Positions 11,980 through 21,246 of a stretch of 64,000 nucleotides of DNA are shown here, piece after piece. The translations under genes and the position numbers were made by a program. The stretch comes from Eleginops maclovinus (taxonomy: Eukaryota; Chordata; Actinopteri; Perciformes; Eleginopidae). The notes below the pieces were generated by a model that worked only from the letters and a program-made list of their open reading frames with translations, was not told the DNA's origin and did no database searches. The DNA lies in NCBI RefSeq assembly GCF_036324505.1, contig NC_086352.1, forward strand, positions 35,354,344-35,418,343, given 5' to 3'. Every line of letters begins with the position of its first letter. Positions within the stretch are counted from its first letter, which is position 1.

Positions 11980-12137
11980 CTGGAGACCAAAAAAACAAAA
12001 GCAAAAAACAACACATTCAAATTCAACATTCAGAAACGCACAATGCACATCACATACGATTATACAAAATAATGAATTTATATGCAGTTCTTGATAAATA
12101 TCTATACTGTTACCAATTCCATCCATGTATAACTTAC

Positions 12138-12224
12138 ATAACCATTGCCATCGATGTCCTTCAGAGAGGGGTATTCAAGATGAATGCTTTGGCAACCTGA
12201 ATATACTCCTGGTTACTTGGAAAC
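12138..12224 (-). pseudogene. SAM-domain gene exon 3 (one-base frameshift)
   Basis: The acceptor TTTCAG|GTTTCC and donor TAT|GTAAGT bound a short exon. It reads FPSNQEYIQVAKAFI in one frame and EYPSLKDIDGNGY in the next. One extra base near 12180 breaks it. It joins to the next exon's HTWHMSLK. Confidence 0.65.
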
Positions 12225-12712
12225 CTGTTTCAGTAGTGACACATTGTACACATGGTAAGACATGCGATATGAAATCATCTGTCAGTCCACAGCTCATATG
12301 AACTACTGGATGAATTGTACGTCAGCACAGTTTTTCTATGAGTCGGATTGAGTCAAAGCTCTCTAATCTGAAATCTGATACCCGTACTTACATTGTGTAC
12401 TGTGCCATCATCTCATACAAAGTTCGTACGATTATGTTCGGTATTTTGGAATCTTGTGCATGGTCTTTGCATCCAATTTGTGCTGCACGTCATATGGAAA
12501 CGTGGAATAGAAATAATGGCTGGAAGTGTTTTACGTGCTGGCCCCACACTGCAAAAGTAGAATATCATTGCATGAGGCCTCATTCAAATTAAATCAGACT
12601 ACACTGCCCTGTTAAATATTCATCAAACCAAAAGAAAAAAATAATGATAACTAACTCCCCTCTTAAACATTGTTATACACATTCTAATAGTATAGTAATA
12701 CAAAACACCTAC
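12225..12712. other. Intron between SAM-gene exons 2 and 3
   Basis: Non-repetitive sequence with an 84-codon plus-strand frame that has no recognisable domain. I read it as intron. Confidence 0.5.
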
Positions 12713-12875
12713 CTTCTTTCATCCGATGTCAGCACTTCCAACTCTATTGTTATTTCTTTGTTCTGCTCCACAAAGTCTCGTAATTGCAGTTGCTTTTTAA
12801 ACGATCTTTCAAATAGGTAAGACATCATTGCTTCCGTAAGGCCTCGTCCCAACGTCTCTCCGTCCACATCATTGT
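12713..12875 (-). CDS. SAM-domain gene exon 2
   Basis: The acceptor is a long T tract followed by AAG, and the donor is AAG|GTAGGTG. In the frame set by exon 1 it reads DNDVDGETLGRGLTEAMMSY, then LFERSFKKQLQLRDFV and ends ITIELEVLTSDERR. It completes the SAM-like helical bundle, and there is no frameshift. It is too short and lacks an ATG in the right place, so it is easily missed by ORF calling. Confidence 0.75.
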
Positions 12876-13913
12876 CTTAAAAAAAAAAAAAAAAAAGGAT
12901 AACCGGTATCAGTAAAGTGTTCATATATCAACACCAACTATGTTAATATACCATTAAATATGCATAATACTGTATCCAAGTCAAATAAACAGATACGACT
13001 TCATATTACAGGTACTTATATTTCTACCGACTGTAAGATACTCTGACTTGCTTCAAAATGACACGTGGGGCAATTTGAAAAACGTAGCCTGCAGTACCCT
13101 AATGTAATAGGATACAGATAATTTAACAATTAAAGTAACTGTATGACTATAAATAACCGCACAACATAAGAAACTGTTGAAGGCGAAATAGGAATCACAT
13201 TAATAGTACCGTTCACTCACAGTAAATTACCAATTCAAGAATGATAACGTAACAAGCCTATTCATCTTTCAAAATGGACACCGCATCTTTCAAAATCACA
13301 CCGCATGATGTATCAGTCTATTACCATATGCCAATCTAAATAGGCTAAAGTAATATTAGTCGTCGTCCCCGATAGCTTATTGTAATGAATTAGCATCAAT
13401 GTTTAATGTGTAGTTTTCGAATTTACATTACTGTTCCTTCCATTAACAGTTAGGCTAAATGACTAGGCCAACAGTAACTGCCTCAAAATGGCGAACACGT
13501 TTTAGCTAGACAAGGCTAACAGTAACTTCAATGTCATAAGCTCCAGATAACTTTGGTGTTTAAATACTAGCACACTGCACAACTATTAATAACCAACTAC
13601 ACTCAAACATACTATTGTTGGCCAAACAGGTATCACATTAACTGTAGTTAATAACTTTAAAGTAAGCTGAAGTTCACTATAAAAGCACTAACCTAATGTT
13701 AACGTTAGCCAATTGCTATAAATCACAGAAATTCCTACTGACATTATTGTAAGCTATGCTCAACATTGAACCAGAAAATTAGCGTGTGCTATCTTACCAG
13801 ACAAATTTCACCAGCCCTAACGTTAACGGTCCTGCACAATCATTCTTCGATTCCAGTTCTAACTAGCTAGGTGTTTAATGTTTAAGTTACAGTATATGTA
13901 ACCCAGAGGTTGC

Positions 13914-15098
13914 GCTAGACTTTTTCATTGTCCGTCATTTTGACGGGCAGGGTCGTAAAAAATCCGTCATTGTCCATTATTATCTGTCATTGTATTTTAA
14001 CTTTTAAATGGTTATATTAGGCCTAAGCCATAATGCTTATATTTAATAGCCTCAATTGTTTTTTATTGACTTATTGTCATAAAAAAAATAATTCACAGAA
14101 CAAGCGTGTTTTAATAATAATTATTTATTATGCATTTCTTTTCTGACGATCCGAACTTTTTCAGCTGTGAAAACATAGCGGCTGTGCCTTAGAACGATGG
14201 GCTATTTTAGCCGAACGAAGTCAATTATAGTGAAAATACAAACAGCTCAAGCAGCTCAAACTTTCCTTCTTGGCCGCATGGATTTGAACAGTGCGCTTGC
14301 CTGCGTGTAATCAAAAGTGTCAATGGATTCTGCTGCCGAGGCGATTGACATTAAATGCTGCGCCTTTGCCTCCGACAGACGACTTCTCGTGGCGGTTTTT
14401 ATTTTATTTTGAAGGCTGAACCCCCGCTCAGCTGCAACACTAGACACTGGGATAACCAGCGCCACCTCAGCCAACGCTCTAAAATCGGGAAACATTTCCC
14501 CTAGCGAAGTGATGAGCAGCCGACAGGAGCCCCTGAACGAGGGATTTCCCGACCCTGCCAGCACTCTCTTCATCGGGAGAAAATCCCTCTGCATGCGGTA
14601 CAGGAGACAGCGAAGTGACACAAACGACTCAATGCATCACTTTTAAATAGCAAAATTACGCCCACATGCTTTCTGCAGATGATTGAGAAGGGGAAACAGC
14701 CCACTGAAACAGGTAGATAGCCTACACTACTGCAGCCATAGGCTACATCTCAGACTGTGCTAATGGCACAGACCGCTAATGGTTTTAAATCGGAGCATGG
14801 CTTTGAGTGCGATGGAGCTGAACTTGCGCAGCTGGCTACAATGTATCGACCCACTGAACACCAGAACAGCCGTAACGTCGGCTCAGATTGAAAGTTGGTG
14901 TCGGCAATGAAGCTTATGCAGAGTAAGAAAACTGTCACAACTTGCCTGGTATTTCAATTGTGATTTTTATTGTTGTGTTTATTATTGGTAATGATCATTG
15001 TAAAAATCTGTCAAAATGACGGACGGCCTTCAGATTTTTCCGTCATAGCTAAAAAATATCCGTCAATGACGGACATTTGTCGGTTAACGCGACCTCTG
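13914..15098 (-). mobile_element. hAT element nested in SAM-gene intron 1
   Basis: The ends CAGAGGTTGCGCTAGAC (left) and CAGAGGTCGCGTTAACC (right, inverted) form terminal inverted repeats with a shared GTCCGTCATT-rich subterminal zone. The flanks are ATGTAACC and ATGTACCT, an imperfect 8-bp duplication as expected for hAT. At 1185 bp it keeps only the transposase C-terminus, so it is an internally deleted, non-autonomous copy that needs a transposase supplied elsewhere. Confidence 0.8.
14256..14621 (-). pseudogene. hAT transposase C-terminal (dimerisation) fragment
   Basis: The 121-residue frame contains FPDFRALAEVALVIPVSSVA, AERGFSLQNKIKTATRSRLS and AKAQHLMSIAS. These correspond to the hATC dimerisation domain, including the conserved xxERGFS segment with the third catalytic acidic residue. 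N-terminal zinc finger and RNase-H-like core are absent. It resembles fish ZNF862/KIAA1586-like transposases. Confidence 0.85.
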
Positions 15099-15244
15099 AT
15101 GTACCTAAATCACTGGTTATTCACACATGAACGTTAGCACTTTATGAGATTAGCGCGCTGATGCTAATCCATTCGCTTGGGAAAGCTCATATAAAAAGTC
15201 GTTTACACTTCATACACGTACATAAAAAGATTGTATACACTTAC

Positions 15245-15392
15245 CTCTAAATTTTTGTGCCTCCTCCTGTGTAATATTAATTCCTTCTGACTTCAATTTT
15301 TCTAACAGTTGTTCCGTGTCCAAATTTCTGAGCGCCATCCCACCTTGCTTGTACTCTTGCTGATTGCTGAATGATCTAACTGTCATTTTCAT
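15245..15392 (-). CDS. SAM-domain gene exon 1
   Basis: Starts with an ATG at 15392 (MKMTVRSFSNQQEYKQ) and has a second possible start at MALRNLDTEQ. It reads LLEKLKSEGINITQEEAQKF and ends AGAG|GTAAG at 15245/15244. The intron falls after the first base of the Asp codon of the SAM core. In the assembly it is clean, with no frameshift. Confidence 0.75.
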
Positions 15393-15486
15393 GTAACGTT
15401 AACGTTAGCTCCTATTGGCGCGCGGATGTGGATGGAGTGGGAAGGGGAGGGGGAGGGGGGAAAGCTGGCTTTTTCTGGGGCAAAAA

Positions 15487-15648
15487 CGGTACAACATTGT
15501 ACTTCATTGTCATTCAGTACCTTTGTGTACTTTCAGCTTGTACAAAGTACATTTCTGGCCCTGCAAAGCTAAATAGTGTACCTCTGTGGCTGTTATGTAC
15601 CTATCATTACAGAAATGTACCTCTTCTGTACTTCAATTTTTGAGTGTG
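15487..15648 (-). repeat. Right terminal GTAC-rich inverted repeat
   Basis: About ten GTAC cores in 160 bp, ending in AAAAATTGAGTGTG-type sequence that is the inverted partner of the left end at 5226. It defines the right limit of the 10.4 kb insertion. Confidence 0.7.
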
Positions 15649-15649
15649 T

Positions 15650-15806
15650 GTGGTTAACGAGGACTTGCATTTTACACACGTTTTTAAGGCTTAGCTTTTT
15701 TATTTATTTATTCTAGGTAAATAGATTTTTATTGCACAATAAAGCACTTTATTTGATGTAAATGTACATTTGTTAAACCTGTAATAAAGTGTTTTTGCAA
15801 AAGTCA
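15650..15806 (+). mobile_element. Tx1 LINE last codons and 3' untranslated tail
   Basis: GTG GTT AAC GAG GAC at 15650-15664 continues the LINE reading frame broken off at 5225, to a TAG at 15692-15694. An AT-rich tail with two AATAAA signals (about 15740 and 15783) follows. It ends near the CTTCTT microsatellite at about 15806. The protein tail (VVNEDL...) is like Tx1 C-termini of fish. The frame continuity is seen directly; the family match is from memory. Confidence 0.65.
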
Positions 15807-15836
15807 AAGTCTTCTTCTCCTTCTTCTTCTTCTACT
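15806..15836. repeat. CTT-rich microsatellite
   Basis: Short run of CTTCTTCTCCTTCTTCTTCT. It sits exactly between two opposite-strand LINE 3' ends. Confidence 0.9.
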
Positions 15837-15891
15837 TTTATACTCCTAGGGCATTGAGGTTTTCCTCATTTTCAATGATGACGAGTTTACA

Positions 15892-16465
15892 TCAAGGGTC
15901 ATGCACACAACAACAGCAATGACGGATAAACATGAGGAGAAAAAATAACAAAAAATAACAAAAATAAAAACAGTTGCAATTTGAAGAACAGAGATTAAAC
16001 ACCAAATGTTTAAAAACAGTAGCAGATGGGAGTACCTCCAACCTTAGAGTTTGTTGCAGAGCGTTCCATATGCTAGGGGCATCAAAGAAAAAGGCAGTTT
16101 TTCCAAGAGCCGAATGTGCGCAAGGAACCCTAAGAGTGAGCCAATTGTTAGATCTGGTTTGATAGGAACCAAGATTCCAATGTAATCGTGAGGAGATATA
16201 TGGAGGAAGTTTACCACTGATGGCTTTAAAAACTAACAAGTACCAGTGGTCACTGCGCCTCAAAGAAAGAGAGGACCAGCCAACCTTACTATAGGGAACA
16301 CAGTGATGTGTATTATAACTATCAGCGGTGACAATCTAAGGGTGGAATGATCAACGGAGTCTAATTGTTTCAGTGTAGATGTAGCTGCATGTCTATAGAT
16401 TACATCACCATAATCTAATACTGATACAAGTATTTTATCTGAGGATGACCTCACTCTTGTTGACC
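15892..16465 (-). pseudogene. L2-like LINE C-terminal fragment
   Basis: Two minus-strand frames (16454-16260 and 16263-15892) carry SVLDYGDVIYRHAATSTLK, then RRSDHWYLLVFKAISGKLP, PYISSRLHWNLGSYQTRSNN and LGKTAFFFDAPSIWNALQ. This is the connection region and C-terminal tail of a fish L2/CR1-group reverse transcriptase. A frameshift separates them at about 16300. The AT-rich 3' tail ends before 15840, and the RT core is absent. Confidence 0.8.
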
Positions 16466-16499
16466 TGTGGCTACAAAGCTTAGTAAAAAATCATTCTTA

Positions 16500-18256
16500 G
16501 AGTCTGGCTAGATGACCCAATAATCCAACCCTATGGGGGGGGGGGTTGGAATATGTTTGCTTTTGATTTACCTGTACCATAGCCATGTTTGGAAAAAGAC
16601 TGCTGCTGTGACCTGTGGGTCCATAACAATGCCAGGCTGTTTGACCTTGTCTCCTAATTTACATGGCCCCGGTCCATGAGTGCACATCTCTCCCCTGGTC
16701 TCAGTTTGAGTACTTATCAAACTGCAGATCACCATGAGAACTGAAGGGTGCCCTCATAGCAGTCAGAAAGATAAGTGTGGAACACTGGACACTCAACGAT
16801 CACCATTTTGGCTTCGTAACGGAAGTCAGACGGCCAGCCCTGATCGCAGGTGCACTACTGTATACAAAGTAAAGTCATACATTTAGGCAGGTATTTTTTT
16901 CAGGATTAAAGTAATGTATCACTATACTGGTGTCACCCTTCATTTTTGTAGGCATAGTGGAGCATTCTGTAATGATTTGTTACCACAATGGCTAGCTAAT
17001 AGCAGCAATCTTCACTTCCTGTGGGCACAGAACCTGTGAGTGATTTTATACAACCCTACATGGTCAAAATGAGTGTTTAGAGTGCTTGACATGCAGTGTC
17101 CCCACTAGTTAGCTTATTGCTAACTCTGCTACAACCACGTTGTTGTCGCCATAGCTTTGCGTCAACACACCTGTTCCTCTTAAGGTCAGAACTGTTCTCT
17201 CTGTCAGCACTGTTGCCGGTGTTTGCACAATTCATGCAGTGAGAACCGTTAGCTTCCAGCTCAGCGTTATCCACATGGAGGCATACCCTGAATTGCACTT
17301 TAGATATGTTCTGAATTCCAAAAAAGAAACATTGTTGTTGCAGATAAAAAGACAAAAGAAATAAATATGAACACAACTCTGGAAGTATGGGCTGGGTTTT
17401 GGTAAGCTTTACATTTCTTGTAATTTTGCCAAACAATATACAGTATGTACTGTATATATAACTTTGGCTCCCAACATAAGATTTTGTTTATTAAAAATTA
17501 AATAATCTTTTTGTTTTTTGGGGAGTGCATGGGTTAATAACAACATCTTGTTTACTCATTGCTTATGTTAACTTCTTAACAGAGTCAGTTGTCTAGAGAA
17601 AGATTTAAATCCTACTGATGCAGAGTGAAACATCATAATGCTTATGACCAAAACTAGATCTTGTTTATAAAATACTAAAGGTTATCTTTATATATTTTAC
17701 GTTTAGTAGCCACCATATGCTTTTGTTAGAGTGCTAAGGACTGCCTGATAACAAAGCTGATGTTAGCAGATTAAAACCATGAATGAATAATTAAAATATC
17801 TGTTTCTAGTCAATTATGAAAACGAGCAGAAACGAGCCATGTCTCTGAAGTCTGTAGAACTGTGCCGGTTTGATGTGTAGAAACAACATCCAAGTGCTGC
17901 GGCCAAGAGCTGGGGGCCTATATTATACGGAAATCCTTTAGTGACTTAAAGATCTTCACACATTGCAAATAAAGAAAAAGCTTTTGCAACATAACATTAA
18001 AGTGTGTGTATTTGATGTAGAGCTGGAGCTGTTTCATATTCAGTTGAAGGTCCATAAGCTTGGTCTTGATCTATTGTTACATTTTGCAATGGTGCCAGCA
18101 AATACTATCATAAATCATCTTTACAAACAGGGCTTTAGGTGAATAATGAATCCAGACAATACACAGAGGTATGAGAATCCCATTCTCCAAAGCTGTTATT
18201 TCTTGACAGGAGGAGAAGGTCCGCTGGGATGTCAGCACACACAGAGCGATGAAGAA
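16500..18256. other. No gene or element recognised
   Basis: About 1.75 kb of ordinary AT-rich sequence with a short G run at about 16537-16546. The longest frame (17436-17077, minus) lacks recognisable motifs, so I treat the stretch as non-coding. Confidence 0.5.
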
Positions 18257-18279
18257 GGGGGGGGGGGGGGGGGGGGGGG
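18257..18279. repeat. Poly-G run, 23 bp
   Basis: Uninterrupted G tract; its length is likely imprecise in any assembly. Confidence 0.95.
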
Positions 18280-18435
18280 CGGGCAGCAAATAATTGTCAC
18301 TTTTAGTTCTGTCGGAGCACAGAGGACAGAGTGTCAGCACTAACTGTCTGATTGGCACATGAGACAGAATGTACAATTGCTTTCTGCCAGCTTTGCTGTG
18401 TTTCCATGACAGGGTCCTTTAATATACCTCAAACG

Positions 18436-18530
18436 CAGACACACACATACATACATACACAGACACACACACACAGACACACACACACACATACATACAC
18501 AGACACACACACACAGACACACACACACGC
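18436..18530. repeat. Compound CA/CATA/CAGA microsatellite
   Basis: Mixed CACACA, CATACATA and CAGACA units over about 95 bp, with one internal duplication of roughly 30 bp (CATACATACACAGACACACA). It causes several spurious ORFs. Confidence 0.95.
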
Positions 18531-18667
18531 ATATTTAGGCCCTGGAAATGAAACGTGTGAATAAAAGATTGTTACGCGTAAATTCAAAATTGCAGTGTGC
18601 TGGTGTGTGTTTTGGCGGGAAAACCATTGAATATTGAGCTTGGACCAATGAGAACAGTAGTTCATGT

Positions 18668-20240
18668 TTTTTTTGTTTGTTTTTTATAACTTAGTTTTTA
18701 TTTCAGTTCCAGCAGCTTACACAAACATATTCACACACACTTTTGCATACTGTTTTTCCATCTTTTCAACAACTGTATCAGCATACTTTATACAAGTAGA
18801 GAACGATTAAAGGAAATGAAGAGAAGAAGAGTAAATACATTTAAAGTAAATATAAATATATTAAGAAATCAAATTAAATAAATGAGAGAAAAACTATATA
18901 TATAAATAAAGAAATAAATTAAAACGCGCAGAAGGGGCTGGACGGAGGACTTGTGTGTTAATGTATGTACTCATTTGCCAACACCTATGCCGCTACAAAC
19001 ATTGTTGGTTGGGAGGGCGTAGATACTGTTATGATCCAGAAGGTGTGGGGAGATTTGGATCAATTCGCTGTATTAGTGTAGTAACGGCAGGGTTCCATCT
19101 TCTAATAAATATATCTGTTTGAAGTCTCAAAGAATATGTTATTTGATCCATCTGATAGATTTCCCGCACCTTCTCAGTCCATAGATTGTATGTTGGGGGG
19201 TCAGGTTTTAACCACTTAATTGTGATACATTTAATTGCTGCTGTTAGCAGTATTTGGAAAAGATATTTCCTCGCTCTTCCATCGATGCCTCCAGGTATAA
19301 CTCCTAATGCAACCTTTGGATCCTTTATGAATGGTTGATGAAACACTTCATTAAGGGCCTCAAACACATCATCCCAGAACGTTCTTAGTTTAGGGCATGT
19401 CCAAAAGATATGGGTATGGTTACCTATTTGCGCACCACAATTCCGCCAACATTTATTTGAAGTTGTTGGGCCCATTTTAGCTACTAATTCTGGAGTCCGG
19501 AAAAATCTTGTAATTACCTTCCATTTAAATTCCCTCCATGAACTAGAGTTAGATGTGCTTCAGTACATATTTCTTCCCACACATCCTGTGGTATGTCTGT
19601 ATTCATTTCAGTTTCCCATTTCCCTTTTATCTGTAGTGTATTATTCATAGTCATGCCTAAACACATTTGGTAAAGATGGCATATAACTCTTATCTCCATT
19701 CCCTGTTTGTAATGTTATCAAAAACTCTTCAATTGGAGAGGGGACCAAGACTTTATTCCATTCTTTATGTTTTGTCAGAAAGTTCCTCAATTGTAAATAT
19801 CTAAAAAGTCAGTGGCAGGAAGTTTGAATTCCTCTTTTAACTGGTCAAATGATTTTAACCGTCCTTATGGAGTTGGTATAGATTAGTGACTCCCTTTGCT
19901 GACCATTGTCTAAATCCTGTGGGAGGGTACAAAGTCAAAATCATTTATAAACCCGATATTGGAAAGTGCTGAGATTGCTCTAGGTAGTCCAAATGATGAT
20001 TTTATTTTCCTCCAAATGTTAAGTGGGACTCTAGTCCATTCACCCATTGGAATTTCCCTTAAGGGGGTGTCTAGGAAAGGTAATGTCTCCACGGGTCTCA
20101 CACACAAAGTTTTTTAAATTTTAAGCCATCGTGTACATGTTAGATCCTGGATCCATGTTGTTAAAGGTTTTAACTGTGCAGCCCAAAAATAATATCTTAG
20201 ATTCGGAAGTTTGAGTCCTCCATGTAACTTGGTCTGCGGG
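18668..20240 (-). mobile_element. L1-clade LINE 3' fragment
   Basis: The minus-strand ORF2 C-terminus lies in three frames (from about 20237, 20107-19910, 19699-19029). Its visible 3' end is a T-rich run at 18668-18690, read as an A-rich tail. Motifs are HGGLKLPNLRYYFWAAQLK, DVWEEICTEAHLT and NKCWRNCGAQIGNHTHIFW, a zinc-knuckle-like CxxxC...H...C block. The last is FIRRWNPAVTTLI. This is the typical C-terminus of teleost L1 ORF2. It is 5'-truncated at about 20237, where ZBED-type hAT coding begins. No clear target duplication was found. Confidence 0.85.
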
Positions 20241-20244
20241 AAGA

Positions 20245-21238
20245 CAGACCACACTCACTGGGGCATTTAGTCGCAAAACAAAATACAAACAGGACAGTGC
20301 AAAATGGTGCGCACTGACAGACGGTGTAGTTCGCTACATTGCCAAAGAGATGCAGCCATTTAATACAGTCGAAAAAACCGGCGTTTAAAAAAATGCTTCA
20401 AACTTTTGACAGCCAATATCAATTACCTGGGAGAATGTACATATCACAAACGGCAATTCCACAACTTTTCAACAACGTCAAAGAAGACATAATAAAGCAG
20501 ATCAAAGACATACTATTTTCTCTGCTACTACGGATATGTGGTCAAGTTCAAAGATGACCCCGTATATGAGCTTGACCATTCACTATATAACTGCTGACTG
20601 GACCCTGCACTCCCAAGTGTTTAGAGACCAGATATGTCCCAGATAACCATACTGCTGACACCCTTGGAGAAAACCTGAAGTCTGCTTTAGCAGACTGGGG
20701 ACTGGATGAACACAAACTAGTCTGCATCACTACAGGCAATGGTGCTAACATTGTTGCTGCAATAAGGAATCTTGGCTGGCCATGGCTCAATTGCTTTGGC
20801 CACAACCTCCATCTTGCTGTGTCCCATGGTCTGGACAGCGACAAAGATCGGACAGCGCGTGCCATAGGACTCTGTAAAAGTTTGGTCAGCACATTCAACC
20901 TGAGTTGGATTAAGAGGAGAGAACTGAAGAAGGCACAGAGTGAGGCTAATCTCCCCCAACATAGTCTGATATTGGTGAGTGATGTTTCATTCATTCATAG
21001 TTTAATTTGCAAGGCAAAAATATTTAAAGAGTTGTTATTTTTATTTTATAGTAGCCTGTAATGTCTGTACTTTCATGAGCATGTATGTATGTATTAGATC
21101 ATGTATATATATATTATTTAAGAATGTTGACATAACTAACTAATGAACCAGAACAATATTATCTTTCCCACAGGATGTTGCCACATGATGGGGCACTAAG
21201 CAGAAGATGGTAGAGAGCGTGCTGGAGCAACTCCCAGC
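20245..21238 (+). pseudogene. ZBED1-like hAT transposase, N-terminal part
   Basis: Frames in order give KWCALTDGVVRYIAKEMQPF, FKKMLQTFDSQYQLPGRMY, FSATTDMWSSSKMTPYMSL, HTADTLGENLKSALADWG and NLGWPWLNCFGHNLHLAVSH. This is the hAT core with the conserved CFGHNLHL zinc-binding-type box. An intron at 20975-21173 (TTG|GTGAGT ... CACAG|GATGTT) precedes DVAT*WGTKQKM. There the conserved Arg codon has become TGA, consistent with decay at a CpG. Frameshifts also occur in the A run at about 20388 and near 20625. Related proteins are annotated as E3 SUMO-protein ligase ZBED1-like. Confidence 0.85.
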
Positions 21239-21246
21239 CATAAGAC
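21239..21246. repeat. Target duplication, left copy (CATAAGAC)
   Basis: Identical to 24424-24431 and directly adjacent to the CAGTGGTTAATTTG end of the nested hAT. An 8-bp duplication is the hAT signature. Confidence 0.95.

Larger units (their letters stand above)
9869..15392 (-). pseudogene. SAM-domain multi-exon gene (SAMD3-like) inside the GTACC element
   Basis: At least six exons on the minus strand with GT-AG borders are visible: 15392-15245, 12875-12713, 12224-12138, 11979-11819, 10483-10405 and 10288-9869. The first two together form a SAM-like fold with the motif KFRDNDVDGETL, split by a phase-1 intron. Later exons give YPSLKDIDGNGY, TERAPLVHDVEVRK and CIGVEEAFRAVFCMYFVFN. This order resembles the very abundant teleost proteins annotated as sterile alpha motif domain-containing 3-like. 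SAM domains mediate protein-protein or RNA binding, but the role here is unknown. Single-base frameshifts in four exons make it a pseudogene as assembled, though several fall in poor sequence. Exons between 10.5 and 11.8 kb may be missing. Confidence 0.75.

Noticed and set aside
17077..17436. 119-aa minus-strand ORF
   Set aside because: No recognisable motif, no signals, isolated; likely chance.
18340..18665. Cys/Val- and Thr/His-rich ORFs
   Set aside because: Shadows of the CA microsatellite.
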